Shown: positions 9,705-21,896 of the stretch, in pieces | Layout: each line of letters starts with the position of its first letter | Numbering within the stretch: the first letter of the stretch is position 1 | Origin: Adenanthera pavonina | Taxonomy: Eukaryota > Streptophyta > Magnoliopsida > Fabales > Fabaceae | Assembly (NCBI GenBank): GCA_026686845.1 | Contig: JAIVEN010000007.1 | Coordinates: 33,725,001 to 33,789,000, forward strand | Direction: 5' to 3' | Length of the DNA: 64,000 nt | Notes under the pieces: model-generated | The model's input: the letters and a program-made list of their open reading frames with translations, nothing else | What the model was told of the DNA's origin: nothing | Database searches by the model: none | Made by a program: the position numbers and the translations under genes

Positions 9705-11056
9705 TTTTTTTTTTTCCGATGAACAAAAGGGTCATAAGACCAATAGAAGATAGACAGACAAAACAATAAAAAGATTATAACAAGCTACTAACAAGCTACT
9801 GTACGTGGCTCTCCCTTGCCTGCATTATCCTTTTCCATGAGTTCCGTTAACTCAAGAATTGGTGTAGCCATAAATTTAAATCGACCATTAGTGCTTAATC
9901 CAGCTAGTTTCTATGCACATTTGTCGCTTCCTTGTAGGAGATATGGTTAAGTTGAATCTCCTAGTCCCTTGTCATTCAGCTTCGAGCCAATTCAATCAAT
10001 TGTTCATTTCTACAGTAATCTTTGTCCTTGTTTTTCATTGCTTGAAACAAAGCTAATGAGTCAAATTCCACAATCACTTTCTTAAATCCCAAAGTCCAGC
10101 ATGTTTGAAGACCAATAATTAAGGCCCAAGTTTCCGCTTTCAGAGCATTACATGATCCTACTTTGTTAGTGAATCTTGCTATCCATCTCCCGTCTTCATT
10201 CCTAATAATTTCACCAGTAACTGTAATATTTTCTTCAACTTTAACAGCTCCATCTACATTCAACTTTAGCCAACCATGGTGTGGTTTTTGCCACTTCACC
10301 ATAATTTGCTTTTGTTGTTGCTGAGGAGCATTAATTGAGTTTTGCTCTTTCCATAGTATGCTTCTAATGAATTGTATAATCCTTTCCTTTGATAGTTGAG
10401 AATTAGTGCTAGTACCTTCAAAAATGGCTTGATTTCTCCATTTCCAAATGAGCTAGCAGATTACAGCAAAATAAATACTCCAGCTTACTCCCTGCTCAGT
10501 CTCCGTTTGTACCTCCAAATTTTGCAAAATCCAAATCTATACACTACTAGTAAAAAATAGGCTTCTATTTGCTGAGGGAAGGAAAAGATTCCATATTTTA
10601 GAGGTTTTATAACAATCTCTGAGTGCATGAATTAAATTTTCCTCTCCCATGCCACATCTTTGACAAGTGCTATCTTCATGTGTCCAATGACATCTAATTT
10701 GTTGAGTGAGTAGTCTCCCATTGGCAACCAGCCAAAGAAATGTTTTAATGCTCGGGACATGCAGCTGCCAGATTGTTTCTTCATTAGTTTCCATATATCC
10801 AATAAGGGCTTTATAAGCACATGCGATATTAAATTTACCAAACTTGTTTGGGATACACTTCAGCACATCAAGATCTAATTCTTTATTTGGAGGAGGCATA
10901 GCAAGAATTTTAATTAAACTCTGCTCATTAATAAACTCTTTCAGCAAATTAATAATCCAACTACCATTCATATCCAGACATTCACTCACCTTCATATCCA
11001 TCCTTGGTTCAATATTTCTTTTTTTCTGATGGATCTTCATTTCTAATCCAAATATC
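9705..11056 (-). mobile_element. 5'-truncated L1-type LINE
   Basis: On the minus strand this carries the end of a LINE ORF2 and finishes in a poly(A) tail (plus-strand T run 9702-9715). It is flanked by ACGTCCTAGTTT (9693-9704) and ACATCCTAGTTT (11057-11068), a target duplication matching at 11 of 12 bases. The same point in copy A reads TCCTAATTTACC without the LINE. The body is about 1.35 kb, so the reverse-transcriptase core is missing. Confidence 0.88.
9976..11056 (-). pseudogene. LINE ORF2 remnant: RVT zinc-binding domain and RNase H
   Basis: One minus-strand frame encodes first a reverse-transcriptase zinc-binding domain (FGKFNIACAYKAL, TIWQLHVPSIKTFLW and the Cys-rich CQRCGMGEENLIHALRDC). 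After a linker comes a plant LINE RNase H domain (GWLKLNVDGAV, GEIIRNEDGRWIARF, ALKAETWALIIGL, VIVEFDSLALFQAM). The frame is broken by stops at 10537-10539 and 10453-10455 and lacks everything N-terminal, so it is dead. Both halves share one frame, so decay is by substitution rather than frameshift. The domain order is typical of the plant L1 lineage. Confidence 0.88.
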
Positions 11057-11335
11057 ACATCCTAGTTTACCTTCTAATGTGGACTCTTTCCCCTGCGCTT
11101 TTCATTTCTACACCCTCTCCATAGTTTTTTTCTTTGATTTATTATTATTTGATGAAGATACGTTTACAACATTATTTATGAATTTATGTCAATACTTTAT
11201 AAGGAAAAAATAGAAGTAACTTATAACACTCAATTCCAATCAAGCTCTCCTTTTGGATCTCATTAGAAAATCTCCCTCTTTTTTTTTTTTAATTGGCCAC
11301 AACCAATTTTCTTTCGGATCATCTAATGGCCTGTT

Positions 11336-13286
11336 TGTGAGCCAGTTAGTAATATGATTAGAGGCCAAAAATGAGTTTGATGGAATTATGGGTGTGTTTG
11401 GTTAATTTTCACTTTTCTGTTTGAAAATCATTTTGGCTGCAAAATGAGTTTTCAGAAGTAGTTGGATTAATACTTTTCCGTGATACTTCTTCATTTTTAT
11501 CTGTATTTATTTTAAAGTCAGATAAAAAGAGATCAATAAAAATAAGAAAAAATAAAAAATTTGAAAAAATAAAATTCCCTTAAAATTTCTTCTATCTATT
11601 GACCAAAATGTCCACTCAAAATTTTAATTTTCATAGATCATAACCTATAAGAAAATGTTATATTAGATATATTATATTCTCAATTAAATAAATGCAGATT
11701 AAATTTTAGTCCAGGTAAATTAAATTAATCATGTGATCGAGTTTAAACTCAATTTAGAGGAAAATTATGAATTTGGTCAAAACTAATTTTCAAATAAATC
11801 ATCTAAACATAAACACGTTAGTTCAAAATCAATTTTTATCATAACTACGTTGAAAGACCAATTCTACCAAAACTCATTTTTAACTAACTGAAAGTCAAAC
11901 GGGCCCTAATGGCCGGTTTAGGAGCCAGTTGAGACTGTGGTTAAAGGTCAAAAATGAGTTTGATGGAATTATGGGTATGTTTGGAAAATGTTATATCAGA
12001 TATATTATATTCTCAATTAAATAAATGTAGATTAAATTTTAGTTCAAGTAAATTAAATTAATCATGAGATAAAGTTTAAGCTTAATTCAGAGAAAAATTA
12101 TGAATTTTGTCAAAACCAATTTTCAAATAAATTATCCAAACATAAACACATTAGTTCAAAATCAATTTTTATTATAACTACGTTGAAAAACCAATTCTAC
12201 TAAAACTTATTTTTAACTAACTGAAAACCAAAGAAGCCCTAAAGGTGTGTTTGGTTAATTTTCACTTTTCCGTTTAAAAATCATTTTGGGTGCCAAAGGA
12301 GTTTTCGAAAGAAGCAGTTCCATTGATGTTTTTCCATTATGTTTCTTCATTTTTATCTGTATTTATTTTAAATTCAGATAAAATGGATCTATAAAAATGA
12401 GAAAAAATAAAAAATTTGAAAAAATAAAATTCCCATAAAATTTCTACTATCTATTGATCAAAATGTCCCCTCAAAATTTTAATTTTCATAGATCATAACC
12501 TGTAAAAAAATGTTATATCAGATATATTATATTCTCAATTAAATAAATGTAAATTAAATTTTAGTCCAAGTAAATTAAATTAATCATGTGATAGAGTTTA
12601 AGCTCAATTTAGAGGAAAATTATGAATTTTATCAAAATCAATTTTTAAATAAATCATCCAAACATAAACACATTAGTTCAAAATTAATTTTTATCATACC
12701 TACATTGCAAAACTAATTCTACCAAAATTCATTTTTAACTAAATGAAAACCAAACGGACCCTAAAGGTGTGTTTGGTTAATTTTCACTTTTCCATTTAAA
12801 AATCATTTTGGGTGCCAAAGGAGTTTTTAGAAGAAGCAGTTCCATTGATATTTTTCCATTCTACTTCTTCATTTTTATTTATATTTATTTTAAATTTAGA
12901 TAAAAATATATCAATACAAATGAGAAAAAATAAAAAATTTGGGAAAATAAAATTCCCATAAAATTTCTCCTATCTATTAACCAAAATGTCCCCTTAAAAT
13001 TTTAATTTTCATAGATCATGACATGTAAGAAAATATTATATCAGATATATTATATTCTCAATTAAATAAATGTAAATTAAATTTTAATTTAAGTAAATTA
13101 AATTAATCATGGGATAAAATTTAAACTCAATTTAAAAAAAATTATGAATTTTATCATAATCAATTTTTAAATAAATCATCCAAACTTAAGCACGTTAGTC
13201 CAAAATCAATTTTTATCATAACTACGTTAAAAAACTAATTCTACCCAAACTCATTTTTAACTAATTGAAAAACAAACGGACCCTAA
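11336..13286 (+). repeat. Tandem array of MITE-like units
   Basis: The array holds four head-to-tail related units: a full unit with leader (about 11336-11907), an internally deleted one (about 11909-12243) and two without the leader (12244-12763 and 12766-13286, period 522). Units begin GGTGTGTTTGGTTAATTTTC after the leader and end near CCAAACGGACCCTAA, with CTAA at the joints. A fifth, inverted copy lies at 4706-5280. The array interrupts copy B at a point where copy A (about 5580) is uninterrupted. Confidence 0.8.
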
Positions 13287-13777
13287 AAAATACTCCCAAA
13301 CTAACATGTAAGATTCAATTTTTTTCTTCTTGGTCTTGAAGGATATACTTTCATATATTTATGTTACAGTAGTTTACTATGAAGTATTACACACATCATT
13401 TTACAAGACTAAACCAATGCCTATGAATCGATTACGCTAGCATACTGAGGTACCAAGAAACCCGAGTTTCCAGGTTCCTACAATACCATCATCAAAATAT
13501 TTCGTTTTTTACTCTGAATTTGGGGCAACTGAAAAAAATAAAGATAGAACTGGCATAATATAAAAACAAGCATTTTTTAACTCAAACGACCCCATTAGGA
13601 GGAAAAAAAATTATCCAACTAATTCACTTGAATTTAGTTGACACTTGAGCTCCTCTTCAGACAGAATTCATTGCACGATGCTAGAACAGTGAGCTTCGAA
13701 GTATAAATACAATATTACAGTGGTTATAACCTTGTAAATAACATGCAAGGATCACAAGGTCTCAAAATGACTAAACC

Positions 13778-16700
13778 TCACTGAGGTTCCTCAGTACTAG
13801 TTGAAGCATCAGAACGCCTTCTCTTAGCTTCATTATCACCCAGCTGCAGCGAAACACACAAATCTTCATCGCAGCCATTCCTCAACAAAGATAAATTTTC
13901 GGTTGCAGCTCTATCCAGCACATCATTTTTGTGCAGTGGTGACCGCCCAGTGAAACTCGGGATAAACTGGTGTTCTATGCTGGGACCTACTACCTTGATT
14001 CCATCTTCTACTTGGAATTCAGTCTTTATGTCGATGGATGGCTTCATTTCTGGGCCATTTGGTTCAACTCCTAGAGGGATGGACTGAATTTGAAGACCAA
14101 GTGGCTCATATTTGTCTTCAGTCTTATCCTTAGTGAGCATACCATCAGGAGTTGAGGAGTCCCCGACAGTGGAGCCAATCGCTGTGGCCGAGGCAGCTCT
14201 TTGTTCTTGCACTGCCACTACATGCAAAAAAGATCACAGAATCAGGTTTTCTAACTTGAGATTGCAGTAGTTTATCTGTTCCTTTACTAAATCACTCCTT
14301 GTATGATGAAGAGAAAACTTAATTTGGTTCCTAAATTGTAAGAATCATTTAGCTTTTTTTGATAACAGAATCATTAGCTTTAGTCCTTGAAAATTAAGGA
14401 ATAATTTACAATAGTTTTTTTTTTTTGGGAAGGCTAACTCATGCACTCACTAATTTTTGCAGGTTAAAGCCAAATGAGCCGAACAATCTAGAGGCAAAAT
14501 TATTTGTTTACTCAAAATAGTAACTAATTAGGTTTTATAGAAGTAAGAAACAACCAAGTACCAGATTATCAAAGTACAATTACCAATCACACCCTCTGCC
14601 CTCAATTATTCAACTAATTTCAGACCATTAATATCAGCAAATTTTTTGTGGGCATTTTCAAAACTCCATAATAATTCAGAGATCTTTTTGATGTATCATA
14701 AGTTGAAATCAGACTGCCGAACAAAAAGTTCTAAATCTACAGATAGAGAATGTGCGACACAAAAAATCAATAGACAAAAGAGGAGCAAAAACTGAGGAAT
14801 TTGTTGAAGTATAAATGACAAACCTCTAAGCCCTTCATCAGTTGTTATCAGATCGAGTTCAAGGAGATTAAGAAGACGCCCAAGATCAACCCCACTTGTC
14901 CAATTTTCTGGAGGTTGGCCAACTTTTAATTTAAGGCGGCCTCTGTTGGCAGTTCCTCCCCAAATGATCCCAATTGGCTGTGGCTTTTCACCATTGTTGC
15001 CTTTTAACATGATGAGGCTTCCACTGTCTCCTTCAAGGTCAAAACTTTGTTGGTTTTCACCCACTACAAGAAAATCAGTAAAGAAGCATATTCCTTTCTC
15101 ATCATTGTACTCAAGGGCATATGCCAAAACTGTTCCTCTAGTCAAGCCCGAACTCCTTCCAACCTTCACCACTTGTTTTCCAATAAGGCTACTAATTGGA
15201 GACTGCAAATCAATAATCTTCACATCACCAATATCTCCAACGCCTTTCACAGAAGTAGTGACAGTGGACATGTCAAAGTCATCAGCAAAAGGAATAAATG
15301 CACCATCAGCTCTTACAAAAGTCTCTGCAGGAGAACCACACCATGATGAGGATGTATAGGGAGCAAAATGCATTCAGCACTAATAAATCATTCAGACTCC
15401 TAAATCTGTGTTACCTGGGTTTACTCCAGCAAATATTCCATACCATAGCTCATCAGTTATGAATGAAGTTGCTCTCTCTACTGCACCAAGGTAAACCCCA
15501 GGTCCCAACGTGGGTGGCAGAGGGTGAAACATCTTTTGATTTGGGTAATCTAAATCAACTGCAACATGCCGATTTGTGAGAAAACCAACTTGCCGATGGC
15601 CAGTTTGGCTCCTTACAATGGCACCCAAAGTCCCATAAGTCTCCTGGTTGGCCACCTGGTCAAAGATGTAAGAGGTTAAACATCCAATATATCCATCAAA
15701 TACAGATGCTTTATGAATGGAATTGACCCCTGAACTTATTAGCTCAGTTGTTCCTCTGAGAAAAGATTGCTCTTCTAAGACGAAGCCATGAAGGCATGCA
15801 GTATCAAACCAATATAGGCATTTATTATTTTTAATAGGTAAATCTTTATGAAGAGATCCAATTTGAACCCCATAAAATGTCCACAATCACAGTCTTGTTA
15901 TCATAGCCCAATCATTGCATTTTACATAGTACAACAACTAAGCTTCAAAGCAAGTGACTGAAGTTTTGGCAGCCTAGATAACTACCCTATGGCACAGTAT
16001 AAAGATCATGGTTATTAAGCCAGAGGGCATTATGAAATGGAAATGGAACACTAAGCTTCTTCACACTAGAAGAACAGCTCTAATATCAGTATGCCACTAC
16101 GAAATATCCAAAAACATATATTATGTCTTAGATTTAGCTACCTTGAAAAATGTTGAAGATTACACTAATATCATTTAAAATCATTAAATCGTTTGCATGA
16201 CTTTTCAGTCATTAAAAACTGAGCCTTAAAGTGGAGAGAGACAGCTTTGACTATCAATATTCACAAGTGTGCGCTTCCTGCAAATTTGATAGCCAGCATA
16301 CTTCAAGATAATATTCTCTTAAAGTTGAACTTAATAACACGGCAACATCTATTAAGAGTGGTTCTAAACTTGAGATTCCAGTCAACAGGTCCCCCTTACT
16401 AACAACCTCACAAAACTAACTTCACAGTGTATGATATTTAAAGAAACCTTGACAATAAGCAGAAAAAGTCATCTGTTAAGATACACAATGCTGAACTTTT
16501 TAAGAAATACAGTCTTAAGAAAACTTACAATGCTTTCTTAAGTTACACATCCTGCAGCCTTAAGACTCAGAAGGCAGGACTTTTCTGGCTAGATAAACAG
16601 CATCATGGCAAAGATATATGAAATTTGATATAGCAAAAAGGAATACACAAATTAGAGGTAGAAGGTTGCAAATTATCAAGAAAAAAGAATTCTTTCAGAT

Positions 16701-17595
16701 CACAAATTTATAATATTAATTGAACCCAGAGTTAATCATTTCACATTTATACTGGAATAGTACTAGCACAAGTAACCTTATCAAAGAAAATGATAATTAA
16801 GGGACTGTGGAAACACCTGAGAACCTGAACCAATGTATGGATCACCCCCACGCAAATCATCAACGATCTCTGTATACAGTTGTTCTTTAGGAGCTGGCTC
16901 AGGGGCACCAAAATATGAGAACTCCACCACATCTACATCACACCATACACCTCCAGGTCCCTGGTTGAAATGTTAAGCATCTAATTCAAAAGCAGTACTA
17001 GGCAGAAGAAATCAGCAGGTTAACAAAGAAGCCATGATTAAAAAACGAGATTTAACTCAATAACGAATTAGGGAGGTCCAGAATAAGCATCTCTGAGAAC
17101 CTCAAGAGCAGTGGGCAGGCACTGGATTGGGCTGAGCCACTGCTTGTGAACTTTCCTGGAAACAAACACTAGAATGGCAGGAATATCAGTTAATTCGCCC
17201 CGCCGAATACGAAAACCAATTGCTGTACCAAGGCTGTAACAACGCAATATCTTGCTATGAAAAGCTCTGATTGTCATAAGTTCAAGCAATGTGGTTGCTT
17301 GCTGTCCCTTTGGAAGCCGACCAAGGTTGTCAGGTAGCACCCCCTTCTGTAGATTTAAAAAATAGTTCGCTCTCTCTTCAGCAGCATCATTCAAGCGACT
17401 AGATGTAGGCCATGAGAAGTAAGCAGCACTGCTCTCACAATGCTGTCCAGCTGAAGCAAAGGGTTGAAGTGTCGGGGGACTCAGTGAAGGCAGATTAGAA
17501 TGACTGCAACAAGTTCTTTCAAGATCCAAAGCTGATTCTTCTGATGGAGTTGAACCAGAAGAACGGATCCTCATGTTAAATCTGGATCGCTCCAT
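13778..17595 (-). CDS. NARROW LEAF1-type trypsin-like protease
   Basis: Five exons on the minus strand (17101-17595, 16817-16960, 15415-15655, 14824-15324, 13778-14217) give 606 residues. The product matches the plant NAL1 family, trypsin-like proteins that in rice control leaf width, vein pattern and yield. Candidate catalytic residues are His243 (FLTNRHVAVDL), Asp300 (FVRADGAF) and Ser394 (DLEGDSGSL), giving an intact triad. The N-terminus (MERSRFNMRIRSSGSTPSEE) and the basic KRRRS near residue 592 (possible nuclear signal) are family features. All inferred introns obey GT-AG and exon phases join cleanly. Intron 2 (15656-16816) is the longest and holds nothing recognisable. Rice NAL1 is somewhat shorter (582 residues, recalled). 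The symbol is left blank because plants have several paralogues. Confidence 0.93.
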
Positions 17596-17606
17596 CTTTC
17601 GTTAAC

Positions 17607-18925
17607 CTAAAATTATAGTCTGATTTAGCAAAATGCAGCTAACAGAATTCTAAACTGTGAAAGAAGAACAAAGAAAATAGGATTCCGAACATAGTTAATA
17701 GTTAAAACTAGATTGAATTGCAGATTAATTCTAAGACAAAAACTAAAACTCAACTATAAATGACTTAATAGATTACTAACATAAAATAAAAGAGGAAAAG
17801 AACTGGAGAGATTCTGCACTTAAGCTTATATTTTTCTATTTCCAAATGCAAGTTGTTCAGAAACAAAGAGGAATCTCCTCTCAATCAAACAGGCAAAAAG
17901 GAAAAGACAAAAAAAATAAATCAAAATATTGAATATCATGGCACACATTGTATCTTAGTTTTAGAACAATGGGGGGAAAAGGCAAAGAAAGTAACAAACA
18001 ATTGGCAGGGTATAATCATGATGCTTCCCACTTCAATAAGAAAACATTTTTTCAAGCATTACTTTGCACAGTAACTATACGGGCCATTAAACAAGTAAAA
18101 AAAATGGAAGTATATAGGACCAGAAAGAATCATGATAAGAAAAGCAAATAATATCTCCCACTCATCTGGTGGCCCAGTAAAAATGAGGAATACAAAGGAA
18201 TCGGGGACTGACTCTGACAACTCCACCTTCCGATTCCCAGATTCAAGCAAATATAATTTTCAAATTTAGCAATATATCTGGAACAGTAGTAGCCACTATC
18301 ATAAGCTTAGATAAATTTTAGGCATCTTATACTTATTTTCTTTTTTGAAACTCATCTCACACACCAACTGGTGACTAAAAAGTAACTGATAAATATCCAT
18401 GAACAGGACTCAAGTTCCAAAAATCCCATTTTCAGAAGGACAAAATTTTAAAGTTTGAAGTATATGCTCCTTCAATGAAAATTTCAGCACTTGGGTAGTT
18501 GGGTCTTCAAACAGAATTCTTCGCCGTCATATTTTATCAGAAAAAATTATAACAAATAGCTCTACCAAACTATTGTCCTTTTCGCAATTAACAGGACAGA
18601 TTTCCTTTCCTCCAGTAGACAAATTAAGGTCCTCAACGCACCGAAGGTGTTTCCTCGGTGCATATATGACATAGTTTCCCAAAAAAAAGAAATAATAAAA
18701 TGGGTACACTGAGTCTTACAATCGAACGTCAAAAAGTCAATAAACAGCATGTGTTTGTAGAAACACTGAAAAAGTGGTGCAAAAACATCTAATACGCCAA
18801 GAAAGGAAAGCCCAGAAAGCGAATAGCATAATCGCAACTATCATCACTAAAGACTACCATTCCAAGCCCGAAGGAGAGAAGGGAAAGGGAAGAAAGGGAA
18901 GCAGAAGAGTGAAAGTGGAACTCAC
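17607..18925 (-). other. Probable 5'-UTR intron of the protease gene
   Basis: About 1.6 kb separates the start codon from the candidate TATA box. An acceptor TTTTAG|GTTAACG (exon from 17606) lies just before the ATG, and a donor CATT|GTGAGTTCC lies at 18926/18925. An intron in the leader would explain the long distance. Other donors are possible; RNA reads would decide. Confidence 0.35.
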
Positions 18926-19203
18926 AATGTCACTGATCAGTAAAGGTGAAGAGCGGAGTAGCGATCATAAGATTCATAACACCCTCATGGACGAAGGCAG
19001 TGTATCAAAACGGCTAATTGGAGCGAGAACCTGCAAGAAAGTTGCAAAATTGGGGGATTGCTTTGTACGGGCAAAATGTCGAAGGATGATTTAGTTCAAT
19101 TCAATTCCGTGATGAAAAGGCAAGAGGTGCATAGAAATGTGGTAAAGTGGAGAGCGAGTGAATGTGTTGGAAATTGTTTTTTGTATTGTGTTTCGCAAAA
19201 GGT

Positions 19204-19216
19204 GCTTTTATAAATG
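19204..19216 (-). promoter_or_regulatory. Candidate TATA box for the protease gene
   Basis: On the minus strand the sequence reads CATTTATAAAAG. It is followed about 30-40 bases downstream by a C/A-rich stretch (CACATTCACTCGCTCTCC near 19165-19150) resembling a plant transcription start and leader. This suggests that the leader starts near 19180. Confidence 0.5.
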
Positions 19217-21500
19217 GGGGCTTCGATTTCTTTATTTAATATTTTTATATTACTGATGGCTGTTATTTATTTAAACGTGTAAATTTGTTCGAATGATAAA
19301 ATTCATAGTATATCCAAATTTTAATGTACAAATAAAAGTTCACTTATTTTATATTTTAAATTAATAAAAAAATAAAATTCAAATCCAACTAATCTATTGC
19401 ATCGAGAGACCAACATTCAAAATAAAATAAAATAAAATAATTTTTAAAATATAATATGATTATTATATTCTTATATTTAAAAACTAGGGCAAAATGATAA
19501 CAATAATAAAATATAATTATGATATAATTATTTTTTAAAAACATTAAAATAATATAAAAACTTTTTTTAAAAATATAACAAATATTAAATAAAATTTTCC
19601 AATTATTTCTCTTTTACTCATCACTATACCAATCCAAACATGCTAAAAGACCTCGTGTCAACACCATTCTAAACATTAAAAAAAAACTAGACTTTGTTTT
19701 TTGTTTTGGTGAAATATAACCAATATATTTTATATATTTAAAAATATCACAATTTAATTTTAAAAATTTAATATTATTTCTATCTATTAAAACAATTTAA
19801 TTTTCATTTTTCATATTAGCATTTTCCTTATACTATATTTAAAAAATTTTAATTCACTTATGCCATTTGGTGTACCTAAAAATTTGTTGGTTGAAAGATA
19901 GGGTTCTCAAGGACCGTGAGAATCTCAAGCTTCCAAACATCTGGATTGGGAATTTGGTCCAAGGTATGGCAGGGATTGGAAAATATTGGTGGGTGAGTTA
20001 TATACACAGAATTTGACCAAAAAAAATAAGTTATATACAAAGAAGAATTTGAATAAATCCACAATGGCAAATATAATATTAAAAATGGGACAAGGTTTGT
20101 GATTTATCTTAGGGCCTTGGTACGCGGCTGCCCTAAATTGGGCCCATGATTCCACTATTATGGTCTTACTCTACCATGTGACTGGTCCTGCTCTTACACG
20201 ATATAATTTAATTCTTGCCAGGTACATACCCTCATCCTCGGATAAATAATTATTTTATCAATAGTAATAAAAAATAATTTTATTAGTTAAAGTTTTTAAT
20301 TATGCTGCAATTTGGATTTTATATTCAGAAGTACTCATATTAAAAGTTTGTAGGCTATAAATGACTACAGCTTAATTAATTGGTATTTAGTGAAGGACAT
20401 TAAAAAAAAACTACATTAATTATTCAAAAAATATACTACATTATTTTGAGACAAAATAAAAGTTTTAGAATTTTTTTTATAATTAGAAACAGAGGAGAAA
20501 GTAATATTATATATAGTTCATCTAGATTTGATCTTATTTTAAATTTTATTTCACCTAAAAGTTTGTCTTGTTCTAATTAATGACCAGTAATTAAGCCTCT
20601 TAACTGAATCATGATCAAGTTTAATCCTATCATAAATATTACAGTGACAGTACATAAAAAGTTTGGTCTTCCTCTCAACACATTTTTAACATAAGACAAT
20701 GAACTTCATATAGTTTGTTACTTCTTTACATACTCTCTGTTATTAGATTCATTTATAATACTACAAGAGATCCTGTTTCTTTCTCTAAAAATAGGTTTTC
20801 ATTGTTGGCAAAATATCACTATACCAATGGTGATCGTATGGTTAATTAATATTTAATATAAAATATAAAATTATTACTCTTTTTTAAATATAGGATATTT
20901 TATTTTGATTATAAATATAAGACTCTTTTTATAATACGATGTAATATTTATTACATATTTTCAAAAAAAGCTCAAATTAATTCATTATAAAGAGATAAAA
21001 AATATATTAAATAAGAGTAATTTTAAAAAATATGTTAATTTTTTTAAAATTATTATGGTTAACTAAATTTAACTTCCACTATTAATTCTTGATATTTGAT
21101 AAAAAAAACCTCATACTAAGAATAGAAGGGAGTACTAAGTTACATTGTTAACAAGCAAATAAGGCTCATTCTTTACCCTCCATATGACGAAAAGAGCGCC
21201 TGGTTAGTTAAGGAAGTAACTGACCATGAACTAAAACTACAGCTATGTCAACAGCACACTTCATCTATTTCCTAGTCATCATCAAATTCATGAAAGTTAG
21301 AACAGAAATCAGCTATGTTGAACTTTTTAACAGATGAAGTTATTATATTTATAAAGATAATTATAATAACAAAATCAGGAAAAATAAAAAGAACCAGAAA
21401 GAGACTTTAGCCATTACAATCTGCAATAAGCTGTAGGCACAGCCTAAGAACATTACAGTTGGCTTTTCACTGCTTCTGCTTCATCTTCTGCAACTTTTTC
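19217..21500. other. Intergenic DNA between protease and SAUR genes
   Basis: AT-rich sequence with no credible gene. The only structured item recognised is a Stowaway-like MITE at 20877-21132, listed separately. The 3' UTR of the SAUR gene should lie at its right edge. Confidence 0.5.
20877..21132. mobile_element. Stowaway-like MITE
   Basis: Flanked by TA (20875-20876 and 21133-21134). The right end, read inverted, is CTCCCTTCTATTCTTAGTAT, and the left end is CTCTTTTTTAAATATAGGAT. CTCCCT termini, a TA target and about 256 bases fit Tc1/mariner-derived Stowaway elements. The left terminus is degraded. Confidence 0.55.
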
Positions 21501-21896
21501 TCAAAACACATAGAGCTCAGCCAATTCCTCCAGTGACTCAGGCCCAAGCTTAGGCTCTGCATGTTCAAGCATCCACAACAAATGATCAAACAGAACCACC
21601 TCACAGTTCACCACAAGTCCCCTCTCATGGCTTCCCTCCTCTGTCTTAGACTTGTCCATTAGAGCATTCATGAGAGGGTGGTTCAAGTACTTTGAGCTTA
21701 TCACATACCTCTTCCTTGTGCTTCCAACATATATAGTCTCACATTCTTGTCCATCTTCTTCTTCTGCTTCTTCTGCTTGTCTTCTCCGCATGTCTTCTTT
21801 AGCAGATTTTGACCTCAGGCTGCTGTATGATGAAGATCTTGCCAGCTGTTTTGAGAGACTCCTGCATTTTCTGAGAATCAGATTGATCTTCTTCAT
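21501..21896 (-). CDS. SAUR-family auxin-responsive protein, SAUR76/77/78-like
   Basis: An intronless gene of 131 residues. The frame is open further upstream (to an ATG at 21968), but MKKINLILRKCRSLSKQL is the natural family start. The core contains CETIYVGSTRKRYVISSKYL, then HPLMNAL, then NCEVVLFDHLLWMLEHAEPK, and the C-terminus is ELAELYVF. This CEVVLF-HLLWMLE pattern matches the Arabidopsis SAUR76-78 clade, reported to interact with ethylene receptors and promote growth. An acidic patch (EEAEEEDGQE) precedes the SAUR core. SAUR genes are normally small, intronless and auxin-responsive with unstable mRNAs; none of that regulation is directly proven here. Confidence 0.9.
   Translation of the reverse strand: MKKINLILRKCRSLSKQLARSSSYSSLRSKSAKEDMRRRQAEEAEEEDGQECETIYVGSTRKRYVISSKYLNHPLMNALMDKSKTEEGSHERGLVVNCEVVLFDHLLWMLEHAEPKLGPESLEELAELYVF

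Larger units (their letters stand above)
6363..13560. repeat. Segmental duplication, copy B (interrupted)
   Basis: Homologous segments run in the same order as copy A: 6363-6690 (remnant of peroxidase exon 1 and core promoter, with CTATATATAG), 6785-6830, 9480-9704 (second promoter module), 11057-11335 and 13290-13560. They are separated by a small insert (6691-6784), a large element (about 6832-9479), a LINE (9705-11056) and a MITE array (11336-13286). The exon-1 remnant has no start codon or usable signal-peptide frame, so copy B is not a second peroxidase gene. It ends just beyond the 3' end of the protease gene. Confidence 0.75.

Noticed and set aside
14946..15359. Plus-strand open frame of 137 residues
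   Set aside because: It lies entirely opposite exon 4 of the NAL1-type gene, whose protein is strongly conserved.
18774..19094. 106-residue plus-strand frame
   Set aside because: Low-complexity Lys/Arg-rich reading opposite the probable leader of the protease gene.
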